Origin: Pagrus major
Lineage: Eukaryota; Chordata; Actinopteri; Spariformes; Sparidae
Reading direction: 5' to 3'
Assembly (NCBI RefSeq): GCF_040436345.1
Contig: NC_133230.1
Coordinates: 17,680,197 to 17,744,196, forward strand
Length of the DNA: 64,000 bases
Positions 56,101-64,000 of this stretch are shown here, in pieces (the stretch's first letter is position 1; the number at the start of each line of letters is the position of its first letter). A program made the translations under genes and the position numbers. Under the pieces are notes generated by a model, which was given only the letters and a program-made list of their open reading frames with translations, was not told the origin of the DNA and did no database searches.

Positions 56101-59100
56101 ATCAGAAAATAAAACAAAGAGGCTCGGTGGTAGAGGCTACACAGAAACGGCATGTCTTCACAGAGACACGAGGCAGGTAAGGGTCATGAGTCAAGGCCCA
56201 ATGGGATGAAAAAGAGGTGAGGGAAGACTTTATGGAGGTTATAAACTGCTTACTATGAGGACTGTTAGAAGACACAATAAGAGACAAAGGAGGAAAAGAA
56301 AAGGTGTAGCGAGGCAGAATGAAAGAGGAAGGTAGTGAGGTGTAATAGTCAAAATGTTTCTGAGGATGCGTTTTGTGATCAAGTAATTTTTTTTGTTAAT
56401 TTCCATTCCCATTATTCTTTGTGAGTAAAAGCGATTAGCATAAGAAATATAAATGGTGGACAGACAATTTCCCCCCAAAAAAGGACAGACACACACATAA
56501 TATTACCTTCCCACTCATGCTTGATATGATCCTGCACATTGAGATTAACAGTGACATCAGCTCGCACACGGGCAGGCCAGCTCTCTCCGATTTTGGGCTT
56601 AGCAACCTCTACTATGGAGAAAGAGGTGATCGTCTGAGCCATCCTGGCCCAGCCTCCAAACACCACCCCACCATACTCTGACTGCCTGTGCAAAGGGACA
56701 GACAACAAGAAGTAAGACAGGCGCTGTGGGCTGTTGTCAAGATTGAAATCAGTTGGATTTAGGGCAGCACATGGCACCGCTGCTTACTTATTTACTTTTG
56801 CAGGAAACGACAAGCAAGTTGCTACAACACTTGACATAATGGGAGCACTTATTATGTTAAGCAATGGGTTTCCAAATGTGGTGTACCGAATGTCACAGTC
56901 TTTTAATAAAATATTATCACTGTTCCATGCCACCAAGCGAGAGGTAGACAGAGGATAAGAATCTTCATTCATTGAAGTAAAGAGACAAAGTATGCTGGAG
57001 CTGACCTAATGGTAGGAATTTGTTCTACTTAGGTAGACAAAGAAACCAGAGATGCTTATCAGTGAGTGTGCTAGAATCCTATTTCAAACTCAGTAAGTTC
57101 AATGTGATGTTACATTTTTTTCATCTTATTCAAACTTTTATTAATCCACATGAGACTTTTACCACTTCCTCTTGAGTATCCACTCCCTGCATTTCTCATT
57201 TGAAAATATGAGTATGTGATTAATAAAACGTTGAATCTTGATGTCTTCAAAAAAGTGACAGCCCTAATATCATGTGATCAAGCATCAGAGAAATTTCCAT
57301 TTTTGTACAGATTCTGGATCATGTTTCCTGTAGCTTTACATAAATGAGGACATCTCACCATGGTTTCATACGCCATACGACATCTTCTATGTCCTGTCTG
57401 ATCTCATACGTGGACTCCAGACGAAAGAGGTTGAAGTTCCTCAACAGGTAGTCGTGCAGGGTCAGGAACTGGAGATTCAGCTTGGGTAGTGCTAGACAGC
57501 CTGAGAAGACGAACAAACGAATAGACAGACAGTGAATAATAATCTAAATGTGTGAGTAATAACAAACATGCACACTTACAGTTAGTCCTTAAGGTCCTAA
57601 AGTATATTTTTCCAAAACAATTACAAAAGATTTTGAATAGTCTTGTATGAAGCCATCTCAAAATGATCATTTGTGTACATTGTAGCTCAAACAACAGACT
57701 ATTGTTACAGTCAAATAGTAGTATTCTTAAGGGATGCTGCTTGAATGGTCAGTGGTTTGCGAGTTGTTGAAGGTGTCCTTGCCATCTAAAGAGGATTCCC
57801 CAAGAGAGAGGTGCCAATTCAGTGCCAGATGAGTGCCCTCAGGATAAGGGATAACACAGGGTGTGTGTGGGTGTATACTTGTAAGAATGAGACACTGACT
57901 AGACACTGAGCGTTGCATGTGTGCTCTAGTGCACCTTAACTCTGACACAAACACAATCACACACACCTTCGCCTGAGTAGTACTCTGTCGGCACGATATT
58001 CTCATCCCAGATTATCTTCTCTGTTGGATAAAGGGGCATCTGGTTAAGTTGCTCAATCTGAGAGATTCTGCGCTCATGACGCGACACCTGTGTATGTGAC
58101 AAACAGAGAGGACAAAGACACAGACACAGAGAAATTGGGTTAATGAACGGTTGCCCCTCTGCCTGTTTGGCTCAGTGTCTAGGATCTTTATCTTATCCGT
58201 TACTAGAAGATGGACCAGAGAATGAAGAAAGAAAATTCAGGTCACTAAAGAAATCAGTTGCATCATACCCACCGCAAACGTCTGGTTTAACTAAAGCTTT
58301 TAATCACTTGACATCCTCAATGCAGTTCTGCTGCTAGACCTCAGTTGGCCAATGTCTTTTAAGTGTGTGTGTTTAAAAATGTGCAGAAAATATATAGATA
58401 CAGTCGTTAGGTTTGATTGAATTATAGGGGAGTGTTGGGCTTTGGCGGAGGTATACGCTCTACTGAGTGCTTTTCTAGTTTTCTCTTCATATGTTGTTCT
58501 CTAACATACATGACTCTTCTAGTCTGGTGTGCTACTGTCTCTCTATGTAACTGCATTATTCTCTGAACGTATCTGTACTCTTTGTACTCATCTGTCCTAC
58601 CGAGGTGTTGCTGATGCACACACTCATTTTGGCCACAGTGTTTTTACTCTTCTGGAGGGACAAAACACAAGTTACATAAGTTATTTACTATTACAACTCA
58701 AGGGGAGTACTATTTGCTTGAATACAAACCAGCTCATCTGTTCCACCACAGAAGGTAAACAGCCTAAACTAGCCTAACATTGGCACAACTATCTCTCGAA
58801 AAGAATGGTTCTTTCTCCGTGAGCGTATTCATGACCACGTTCTCTGCAGCGAGTACGACTGTTTTGCTACCGCGTGGCAGAGTTCTAGTCCCGTGGCCCC
58901 TTCTTATTAAACCCACATGGTCAGAGATGTCGGTTGTTGGGGGCAACCTCAGGCGCACACAAATGAGTCCCCTGACATTGTCTCCTGCAACAATCTAATC
59001 AGATAATTATGAAACAGCTCTTCTCTGCCGCTTCTCGGAGAGGACCTGGGGAGGGTCTGAGTGGGTAATTATGACTAACCGCCGGACAGCCTTGAAACAC

Positions 59101-62100
59101 CCACTTTGATGAAGAGGTCTTGAGCACATGTGTGAGTGTGTATTGGGAAGACTAGCGGGACAAGGGTCCAGTAGTATCCTGGAGGGGTTTTGAAAAATTG
59201 GAAGAGCGAGGGAAGGGGAACCAGAGTGCACAATCAAACTAGCTCTAGCCTTTTAAGAGATATATATTTTTAAAATAAATAAACATGGCTCTCTATCTTC
59301 AAGTCACCCCACGCCACACAAATGCCCACATAAAGCTGTAATTGGATTAGAAGGCAAATTCACGAGGGGCAGGCGGTGAAGAGGGGATACTATATGTATT
59401 CCAAGGTCAAGAGCTTAAATTAATTACTTTAAAGGGAGAAACACAAAACCGAATATGCTGTAGCGCTGACTGGCCAGTTATTGTTCTAGAAAATAACTGT
59501 TCACCTACACTGTTTGTAGAGGTGCACCAAGACAAATTATGCATCTTAATACTGCCAGTGGACAAGCACATAGTGCCAAAGGTATTGCTTCATTCCCCCC
59601 AAACAACCAAGAGAATTCCATCCAATTAATTTTGATGTCTGAGGCATTAAACATTGATAGATATTTAACAATAAATATGATTAATATTTGGTGTATAGGA
59701 TCAGGATCATACTCAGCAGAAAATATGCTCCAAGTTCATAGTTTTGAACAGAAAAGTGTGCCACTGTACTACTGTACCGCAGCAGATTATTTCTCATTAT
59801 TTATTACATGCCACAGTGAAGCCTTAGTCTTGCATGGTATGCAAGACACCCAATAGAGTATTTACTTGTTAATTTTAAATGGTATGGCCGTCTCCCAAAA
59901 ATCAGATAACTGCCACAAAGACTTAAGAACTCAAATGCCTGCATGCACAATTTCATAAGAGCTAAGACTGCACTTACCAGCAGCTCCAACAGAACCACCT
60001 TCTCATAGGGGGTGTCTTGCCCTTCCGCCAGCTCTGGCAGCAGACACAGATACGAGGCCACCTGGTGGAGTGTATTGGGACTATGGAAAAAGATGAGAAA
60101 CAAGTGGTTAGTCAGCTAGAAAATGTGCATTTGCAAATGACACATTTAGCTGACGCTCTTATCCAGAGCAGGATGACAATAAGCAGATAATAACTAATTG
60201 CCGTCCAATGACAATTATTTGGTAATGACTGAAATGGTGGAGATTAAGATTACGACTGGGACAATGTGATGTCTATTCATTTCACAATGATTAAAAATAA
60301 CATTCTGACTTAATATCATTACTTTGGTGCATCATATTTATAAAAATAAATTATGAGTAGGTCCAGCCTCTTTTTTGGGACACTACCTCGCTCCTGAACA
60401 TTTTTCAAATGGCGATTGCAACAACACTATGTGTGTAAAGATACACAGCCTTATCAAATCCTTTGTGCTTGTTAGCACTGCGGCACAAAGCAATACTTCT
60501 GTTTGCTTTGACACTGCACTCCTGCCCTGTCAGCATGTGTGTGTTAAGGGGCCAGGGCGCACTGATGCGACAGGATTATGAAAATCAAAGCCCATCTCCA
60601 TCTCGGAAAGCTGAGGCATGGCTCTCTGCATACAGACCTGTTTTAATCAGGCTGACACAGTGTGACAAAGGCAGGGTCTGGTACACAACGAAGGACAGGG
60701 CCTGGACACATTGTGACAGCTCTTGACAGCCACACGTGGCACTGAGCGACTGTATCCGTGTATGTGCATGCATTCTGCTACTTGTGATGCCACGCTTGGG
60801 CAGTGGGGTGGCAATTCTGCCAGTGTTGCAGTCTGGTGGCCCAGAGGATGACCTGCCATAGGTCATGTGGACATTCCTTCCCTTAGCAACAAAATAACAG
60901 CAGCACAACAAGTCACTCTGCGTAATGGAGATGACTGGACCAGGTCATGACTGACAGATGAGCTACTGGCAGGGTAAGGTAAGGATGGGGACATGATAGA
61001 AACTGGTCTACAGCAAGTTTACTCTATAGTATGAAGGCTGTTTTGTTCAGATTTTGAGTAAGCAATTTTAATAAGCTGATGTGCAATGTCATCGCTTAAG
61101 GAAAAACAGGCAGCTTTTGCCTTTCAAGTAACAGCCTATCGACAGTGACTAATCTGAATCTGCAAAGTAACTTAAGTTATTAAATAAATGGAGTGGTGCA
61201 AAAACTACAATATTTGCCTTCAAAATGTAGTGGAGTGAAGTTTAAAGCAGCAAACTTTCCATGTCAGGGACCAATATCAAAGGCACAAATTAAACCATGA
61301 CCCCAATTTAGTAAGGATCGGTCCCAGGGTCCCCCATCTGATAAGAATTTAGCTTTTAGATGTTTTATTACAGAAAGTTTATGAAACACATGACCAACTT
61401 AGTCATATAAGGTCACTGTATTGCTTATGGATGAAATTATAGTGATTATAACTTATGCCCCTTTCTGCTGGGGACCCCCCCAGAACTCCCTCAAGGACCC
61501 CATTTTGAGAACCACTGGTATAAAGTAGCAGCAATTAGAAATACTCAAGTACAAGTGCTTCAAAATTGCCCTTAAGTGCAGTATTACTAATAATCAGTAT
61601 TGGTCATGACAAAAAAACATATCAGTGATGTGTTGTAAGGACCATCACATCTCTCAACTCCTCCTCCATAACTATAAAACAGTGGTTAATGGACAATCAA
61701 ACATGCTGTCATAATCTGGAGAAGTGGCATGTCATTAATTGTCTATACTTATGTGACTTAAATGTGTTCTTTTAACATACCATCAAGTTACCAGGGACTG
61801 CAAATAAAAATATATCTGGCACATTTACATGATGGACCGAAGTGCTCATGTTAACTGATGTGCATTGTGCATTCTTAAATAAAGTAGCATAAAATGGAAA
61901 CACCCTTTCCAATGACAGCCCAACACTGAGGAACTAATCCACAGAACTAATTACACCAATTATTTTGACATTTCCAGTAGTGATGACTCTCTTCAATTTC
62001 TGATAGCATTTCAAAGTGATGCATACTCTTTGATCTTGTAGTCAATTCATTTCTTTGGCCTGAAATGACACTCAACACGTTTTATGTAACTGAAATACGT

Positions 62101-63629
62101 GTATGTGTGTACGTGTGTGTATGTGTGAGAATGGGTGTGTACATGTGTGGGCAGGCTATGCAATAATGCTGCGTTTGTGTGTTTGGGGGACTTAGCGGAT
62201 AAATTCAGAGCGGCGGGTGACTGGGAGCTTAGCCCGTGGGTAGTGCAGCTGGAATAAACTGGCATTAGCGTGAGTTGTTTGGATGAAAAGTGCCTCGTTA
62301 AATCTGATCGGCATATTTGGAGTTACCCAGGAGCTGCTTTGGTGACAGTTGCGGAGCAGGGAACAATGCGGTTCCTGCTATATTCAAAACCCTAATTCTG
62401 AGGAAAGGAGCAGAGCTTCTAGAAATACATGAAATGGTTCAGCTAAGTCTGTACCTGATTCAGCTCAGCGTGGCTCATAACCCTCTGCCTGACTCAAAGA
62501 AACTTAGATTGGGTTTTAAAGCATTTATAATCCACTAAGGAGAGGGTGATGGATATACAAACATCGACTGCAAAGAGGAAATTTGTGTTGTTCCAACACC
62601 TCAGAGAAATCATGACTAATAATGACACCATACACAAATAAATAAGTCATCAGTCACTCATTGTCAGAGTGCTGTAGAGAATAAACATTATGGTTTTAGG
62701 ACCTTCTAAGAGCACCAATCAATAATTTAAAATTTCCATTAAGATATGAAATGCCAAGAAAGGTTAGAAACCCTGAAGTTATTGCAAATAACTGATAAAT
62801 CAATGTCTCTTCACTACCCTTTAGCATGTGCACAAGTTTAAAAAAAACAACAAAAAAAAACACACACCGGCCAGTTCATCAAAGCGAGGGTGCTTTTTGG
62901 CTCTTTGGCGCGCTAATATGATCTGACAAACACAGCTGTTCAAAGAGTTTATTCTCAAGCCACTGCAAATCGATTAAATTAATGAGGCGTGCCGCGCTCT
63001 CTGGCTGGTACCAGCTGCCTGTTCAAGGGCTCACTAGCTGCCATTTAGCAGGGAAGTCAGGCAGCAACGGTGGTGCTGATGCTATACTGCAACACAGATC
63101 ACGATGGGTGGGTAGTCTGCATGTGTGTCTGTACTTAAACTGGGGCTTGTATGTTTTCGTGATGAAGAAACTCAATAAGAAGGGCAGATCTGTAGGTGCG
63201 CTGATAAGTTTTGTTTGTTTGTATGAAACTCTTTGCCACAGACAGTAATTTTATAAATGATGGTATGTTCCGTAAGGACAAAAAGTAAATATAGTTGGTA
63301 AAAAAGCAAACAGGGTGAGCCACCTCTAACTAGACATGCAGTACATTTTCAAATCCTTGTTAGCAAAAACAACACTCTGGTGCAACAGGATTTGAGTATT
63401 AACAGTTCACTGTAATTGTACTCAGTCCAATCATGCATACCCTCCCACCACATCCCTCCATCTGTGCACTGCCAAGCTGCAAGCGCACAAGTTGTTCATG
63501 ATTCATTCCGGATGTTATGATTTACCTGAGATGCCCGAACTGTTTGGTCAAGGATTCACGAGTGTCTACTGCTGCTACACTGGACAGAGCAAAGTCTTGC
63601 AACTCTGGGAAATGAGCAAAAGCTGCCCT
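21933..63629 (-). CDS. aqr: Aquarius intron-binding spliceosomal helicase (partial, 23 exons, N-terminus outside window)
   Basis: AQR (IBP160) is a superfamily 1, UPF1-like RNA helicase of the intron-binding complex. It contacts the intron upstream of the branch point in the spliceosome. Twenty-three exons sum to 3399 bases: 1132 residues plus stop, in one frame, all with GT-AG borders. Counted from the first visible residue, the helicase motifs are GPPGTGKT at 486-493 (I, Walker A), MEEAAQ at 724-729 (II), GDHHQLPP at 758-765 (III), TTYNGQ at 891-896 (IV), DRFQGQQ at 924-930 (V) and VAMSRAR at 955-961 (VI). Upstream lie the end of the helical-repeat domain and the beta-barrel region. Residues 1044-1132 are an acidic, low-complexity tail. 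By memory of the human protein, about 340 N-terminal residues are missing at the right edge. The match to human AQR is continuous, so identity is secure. Both ATPase core and linkage to actc1 are conserved. Confidence 0.97.
22890..23000 (-). CDS. aqr: aqr exon v
   Basis: Encodes [20 protein letters not shown] to SQKYRQ, matching the [20 protein letters not shown] segment of human AQR. Confidence 0.93.
24270..24444 (-). CDS. aqr: aqr exon u (motif VI)
   Basis: Encodes [20 protein letters not shown] to HEYYSQEQP. The donor CCT|GTATGT lacks G at -1. The frame stays open for 33 bases beyond it, so the border rests on phase and on alignment to AQR. Confidence 0.9.
26498..27045. mobile_element. 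MITE-like element with ACTGTATATAAAGATGG inverted ends, containing another repeat
   Basis: The left end (26498-26524, CACTGTATATAAAGATGGGC) and right end (27021-27045, reverse complement GACTGTATAAAGATGGATGA) are inverted copies. Both are widespread in percomorph DNA. Between them lies a different repeat (26534-26885). Target duplication not resolved. Confidence 0.5.
26534..26885 (+). repeat. Dispersed repeat starting CCTTGGCCAAGGAGGTTATG
   Basis: CCTTGGCCAAGGAGGTTATG, a GTTTGTTTATTTGTTGGTTG part, CAAATAAAATCTAGCGGATC and the end GGGCCTTGGCGGAGGTATGT follow in the order of an interspersed repeat common in fish. The same 3' end recurs at 58424-58480. Family not named with certainty. Confidence 0.7.
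28296..28381 (-). CDS. aqr: aqr exon t (motif V)
   Basis: Encodes [20 protein letters not shown] to AVGHL. A 5.7-kb intron, the largest in the window, precedes it. Confidence 0.96.
29470..29548 (+). repeat. Direct repeat, copy 1
   Basis: About 78 bases including CCAACAGCCGTGGTATGCAT recur at 30303-30380, 833 bases away in the same aqr intron, at roughly 85% identity. Confidence 0.7.
30303..30380 (+). repeat. Direct repeat, copy 2
   Basis: Second copy of the 29470-29548 unit. The words around GCCGTGGTATGCATGCACAC are identical. Confidence 0.7.
34097..34267 (-). CDS. aqr: aqr exon s (motif IV)
   Basis: Encodes [20 protein letters not shown] to FFGQPNK, with [10 protein letters not shown]. 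Confidence 0.96.
38069..38240 (-). CDS. aqr: aqr exon r
   Basis: Encodes [20 protein letters not shown] to EPNPYFYQ. Confidence 0.96.
38898..39085 (-). CDS. aqr: aqr exon q (motif III)
   Basis: Encodes [20 protein letters not shown] to GRARA, with GDHHQLPP. Confidence 0.97.
39868..39939 (-). CDS. aqr: aqr exon p (motif II)
   Basis: Encodes [20 protein letters not shown] and LLLQ. EEAA takes the place of the DEAA of related helicases, as in human AQR. Confidence 0.96.
40043..40180 (-). CDS. aqr: aqr exon o
   Basis: Encodes [20 protein letters not shown] to ELGFK, including the TCTHAAL segment. Confidence 0.96.
42281..42334. repeat. GT/GA compound microsatellite next to an aqr donor
   Basis: Twenty GT units followed by seven GA units. 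On the transcript strand this reads CT then CA, starting 11 bases (CT) and 25 bases (CA) into the intron after exon n. Confidence 0.95.
42345..42554 (-). CDS. aqr: aqr exon n
   Basis: Encodes [20 protein letters not shown] to KKIFTQLE. The donor GAG|GTAAGA is followed by CT and CA repeats within 25 bases. Confidence 0.96.
43779..43914 (-). CDS. aqr: aqr exon m
   Basis: Encodes [20 protein letters not shown] to GHFYLYQ. Confidence 0.96.
44440..44640 (+). repeat. Dispersed repeat with TTTGTGCCAAATTTTGAAGA
   Basis: GTGAGGTCACAGTGTTGACC, TTTGACCACCACAAATCTAT, GAAATTCCCTCAAAGCGTTC and ATGGACGGACAACCTGAAAA are in the order of a very common fish interspersed repeat. Family not assigned. Confidence 0.7.
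47086..47149. repeat. GT microsatellite
   Basis: About 30 GT units with one TTTG interruption, in the aqr intron after exon l. Confidence 0.95.
47310..47419 (-). CDS. aqr: aqr exon l
   Basis: Encodes [20 protein letters not shown] to TEKDFS. Ends in phase 2 within an Arg codon. Confidence 0.96.
47977..48000. repeat. GT microsatellite next to an aqr donor
   Basis: Twelve GT units. On the transcript strand it is a CA repeat starting at intron position 11 after exon k. Confidence 0.95.
48011..48121 (-). CDS. aqr: aqr exon k (Walker A)
   Basis: Encodes [20 protein letters not shown] to THSNQ, with the ATP-binding GPPGTGKT and motif Ia. The donor CAG|GTTAGC is weak, and a CA repeat starts at intron position 11. 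Confidence 0.97.
49527..49596 (-). CDS. aqr: aqr exon j
   Basis: Encodes [20 protein letters not shown] and LTM. It includes the Q-motif-like TPTQIEAI before Walker A. At 70 bases it is the shortest exon. Confidence 0.95.
50344..50493 (-). CDS. aqr: aqr exon i
   Basis: Encodes [20 protein letters not shown] to PYPYNQPK. It includes a lysine-rich patch (KGKKRK) followed by an acidic stretch. Confidence 0.96.
50610..50851 (-). CDS. aqr: aqr exon h
   Basis: Encodes [20 protein letters not shown] to ELQVFPF. This is the longest internal coding exon seen here (242 bases). Confidence 0.96.
52076..52245 (-). CDS. aqr: aqr exon g
   Basis: Encodes [20 protein letters not shown] to PKENNFK. Donor AAG|GTTTGA is a weaker match to consensus. 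Confidence 0.95.
54457..54478. repeat. Poly-A tract
   Basis: Twenty-two A residues in an aqr intron. I saw no SINE or pseudogene body directly upstream. Confidence 0.9.
55332..55499 (-). CDS. aqr: aqr exon f
   Basis: Encodes [20 protein letters not shown] to GRVIEE. It is GC-richer than its flanks. Phase 1 at both ends. Confidence 0.95.
56507..56685 (-). CDS. aqr: aqr exon e
   Basis: Encodes [20 protein letters not shown] to HIKHEWE, in the beta-barrel region. Donor GAAG|GTAATA. Confidence 0.95.
57359..57500 (-). CDS. aqr: aqr exon d
   Basis: Encodes [20 protein letters not shown] to RMKP. The last two bases begin a Trp codon split across the intron. Confidence 0.95.
57967..58087 (-). CDS. 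aqr: aqr exon c
   Basis: Encodes [20 protein letters not shown] to EYYSGE. Donor GAAG|GTGTGT. Confidence 0.95.
58424..58480 (+). repeat. 3' end fragment of the GGAGGTATACGCTCTACTGA repeat
   Basis: GTGTTGGGCTTTGGCGGAGG followed by TATACGCTCTACTGAGTGCT is the 3' end of the repeat present more fully at 26534-26885, here 5'-truncated. Confidence 0.7.
59978..60080 (-). CDS. aqr: aqr exon b
   Basis: Encodes [20 protein letters not shown] to VVLLELL. Donor CTG|GTAAGT. Confidence 0.95.
60135..60185 (+). repeat. Fragment of a fish repeat (CATTTAGCTGACGCTCTTAT)
   Basis: CATTTAGCTGACGCTCTTAT followed by CCAGAGC is a short conserved block found in many copies in teleost genomes. Confidence 0.6.
61205..61595 (+). 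repeat. Copy of the CTCAAGTACAAGTG repeat, interrupted by a hAT MITE
   Basis: The two halves lie at 61205-61247 and 61518-61595. The right half has ACTCAAGTACAAGTGCTTCA followed by AAATTGCCCTTAAGTGCAGT. Confidence 0.6.
61248..61517. mobile_element. 270-bp hAT-type MITE nested in another repeat
   Basis: The right end TTTGAGAACCACTG fits hAT termini. Flanks GTTTAAAG (61240-61247) and GTATAAAG (61518-61525) agree at 7 of 8 positions, as expected for an aged 8-bp target duplication. Outside the element, TGTAGTGGAGTGAAG and AGTAGCAGCAATTAGAAATA are the two halves of the 15714-15815 repeat family, which confirms that the insertion split an older copy. Confidence 0.65.
63526..63629 (-). CDS. aqr: aqr exon a (first in window)
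   Basis: Encodes [20 protein letters not shown] to [14 protein letters not shown], in the end of the N-terminal helical domain. It starts in phase 0 after TTTGCAG and ends in phase 2. No earlier exon is visible up to the window edge. Confidence 0.95.
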
Positions 63630-64000
63630 CTGCAAAACAGAAAACACAGAGCAAAACATTAAGCCTGATTTTCCATGACCTGGATGACTGAGAACCTTCA
63701 TTAACATTAAGACTGATGTTCAAATACACACAATCTCTATGGGAAAATACTACACATGCCAACCTGCCTTGACCAGGATACGCAGGTTAAAAAATAATTA
63801 TGGATAAAGAAAATCCTTACATCTATTATCATAACTACAAAAGTCACATTTGGTACTGTAGATAGCAGTATTATCAGTGCAAATACAGTATGGACAGTAT
63901 GCCGTGACACAAAGAGCATGTCAGGAAAACAAACAAACAAACTTGAGGTAAATCCTTAACACTTTCAGTGAAAAACAACTACAGAATCAGAACAGACTGG

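Noticed and set aside
58764-58958. Compositionally distinct patch with a 64-codon minus frame
   Set aside because: It looked like a retro-inserted gene piece, but no protein family, poly-A tail or target duplication could be identified.
63737-63940. Possible further aqr exon at the right edge
   Set aside because: The minus-strand frame does not match the AQR sequence expected before [10 protein letters not shown] and has no fitting splice borders, so the preceding exon must lie outside the window.

Overview
The window is vertebrate nuclear DNA, almost certainly from a spiny-rayed (percomorph-type) teleost. Evidence: introns with GT-AG borders, vertebrate proteins with fish-type residues, and many fragments that I recognise as repeats common in percomorph genomes. 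It is not prokaryotic or viral, and I see no defence system, CRISPR array or operon.

All genes supported here lie on the minus strand, head to tail. Reading from high to low coordinates: (1) aqr, the Aquarius intron-binding spliceosomal helicase, with 23 coding exons between 63629 and 21933. Its N-terminal part (roughly 340 residues by my memory of the human protein) lies beyond the right edge. (2) An unrecognised cysteine-rich 72-residue membrane protein at 18786-18568. (3) actc1, cardiac alpha-actin, with six coding exons (9647-7232), a probable non-coding first exon, and a TATA/CArG promoter near 10130-10310. (4) gjd2, the neuronal gap-junction protein connexin 35/36, with two coding exons (5324-5254 and 4584-3741). 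The order aqr-actc1-gjd2 matches what I know of human 15q14, so this is an old conserved block. Exon phases join without a break: gjd2 gives 304 residues, actc1 377, and the visible part of aqr 1132 plus a stop.

The genes do not form a pathway. aqr is a general splicing factor, actc1 a muscle gene and gjd2 a neuronal gene. Their neighbourhood is a matter of synteny, and gjd2 and actc1 each show their own candidate regulatory DNA: a REST-like half-site cluster in gjd2 intron 1 and CArG boxes upstream of actc1.

The rest is intergenic or intronic sequence with transposon debris. The clearest case is a 655-bp hAT-type element (10694-11348) with a perfect 8-bp target duplication and a tRNA-type SINE inside it. 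A second nested hAT element lies at 61248-61517 in an aqr intron.

The most unusual observation is in gjd2 intron 1. Two tandem 51-bp copies resembling gjd2 exon 1 lie there in antisense orientation, so the pre-mRNA could fold exon 1 onto the intron around the 5' splice site. Also notable are CA repeats placed 11 and 25 nt after two aqr splice donors.
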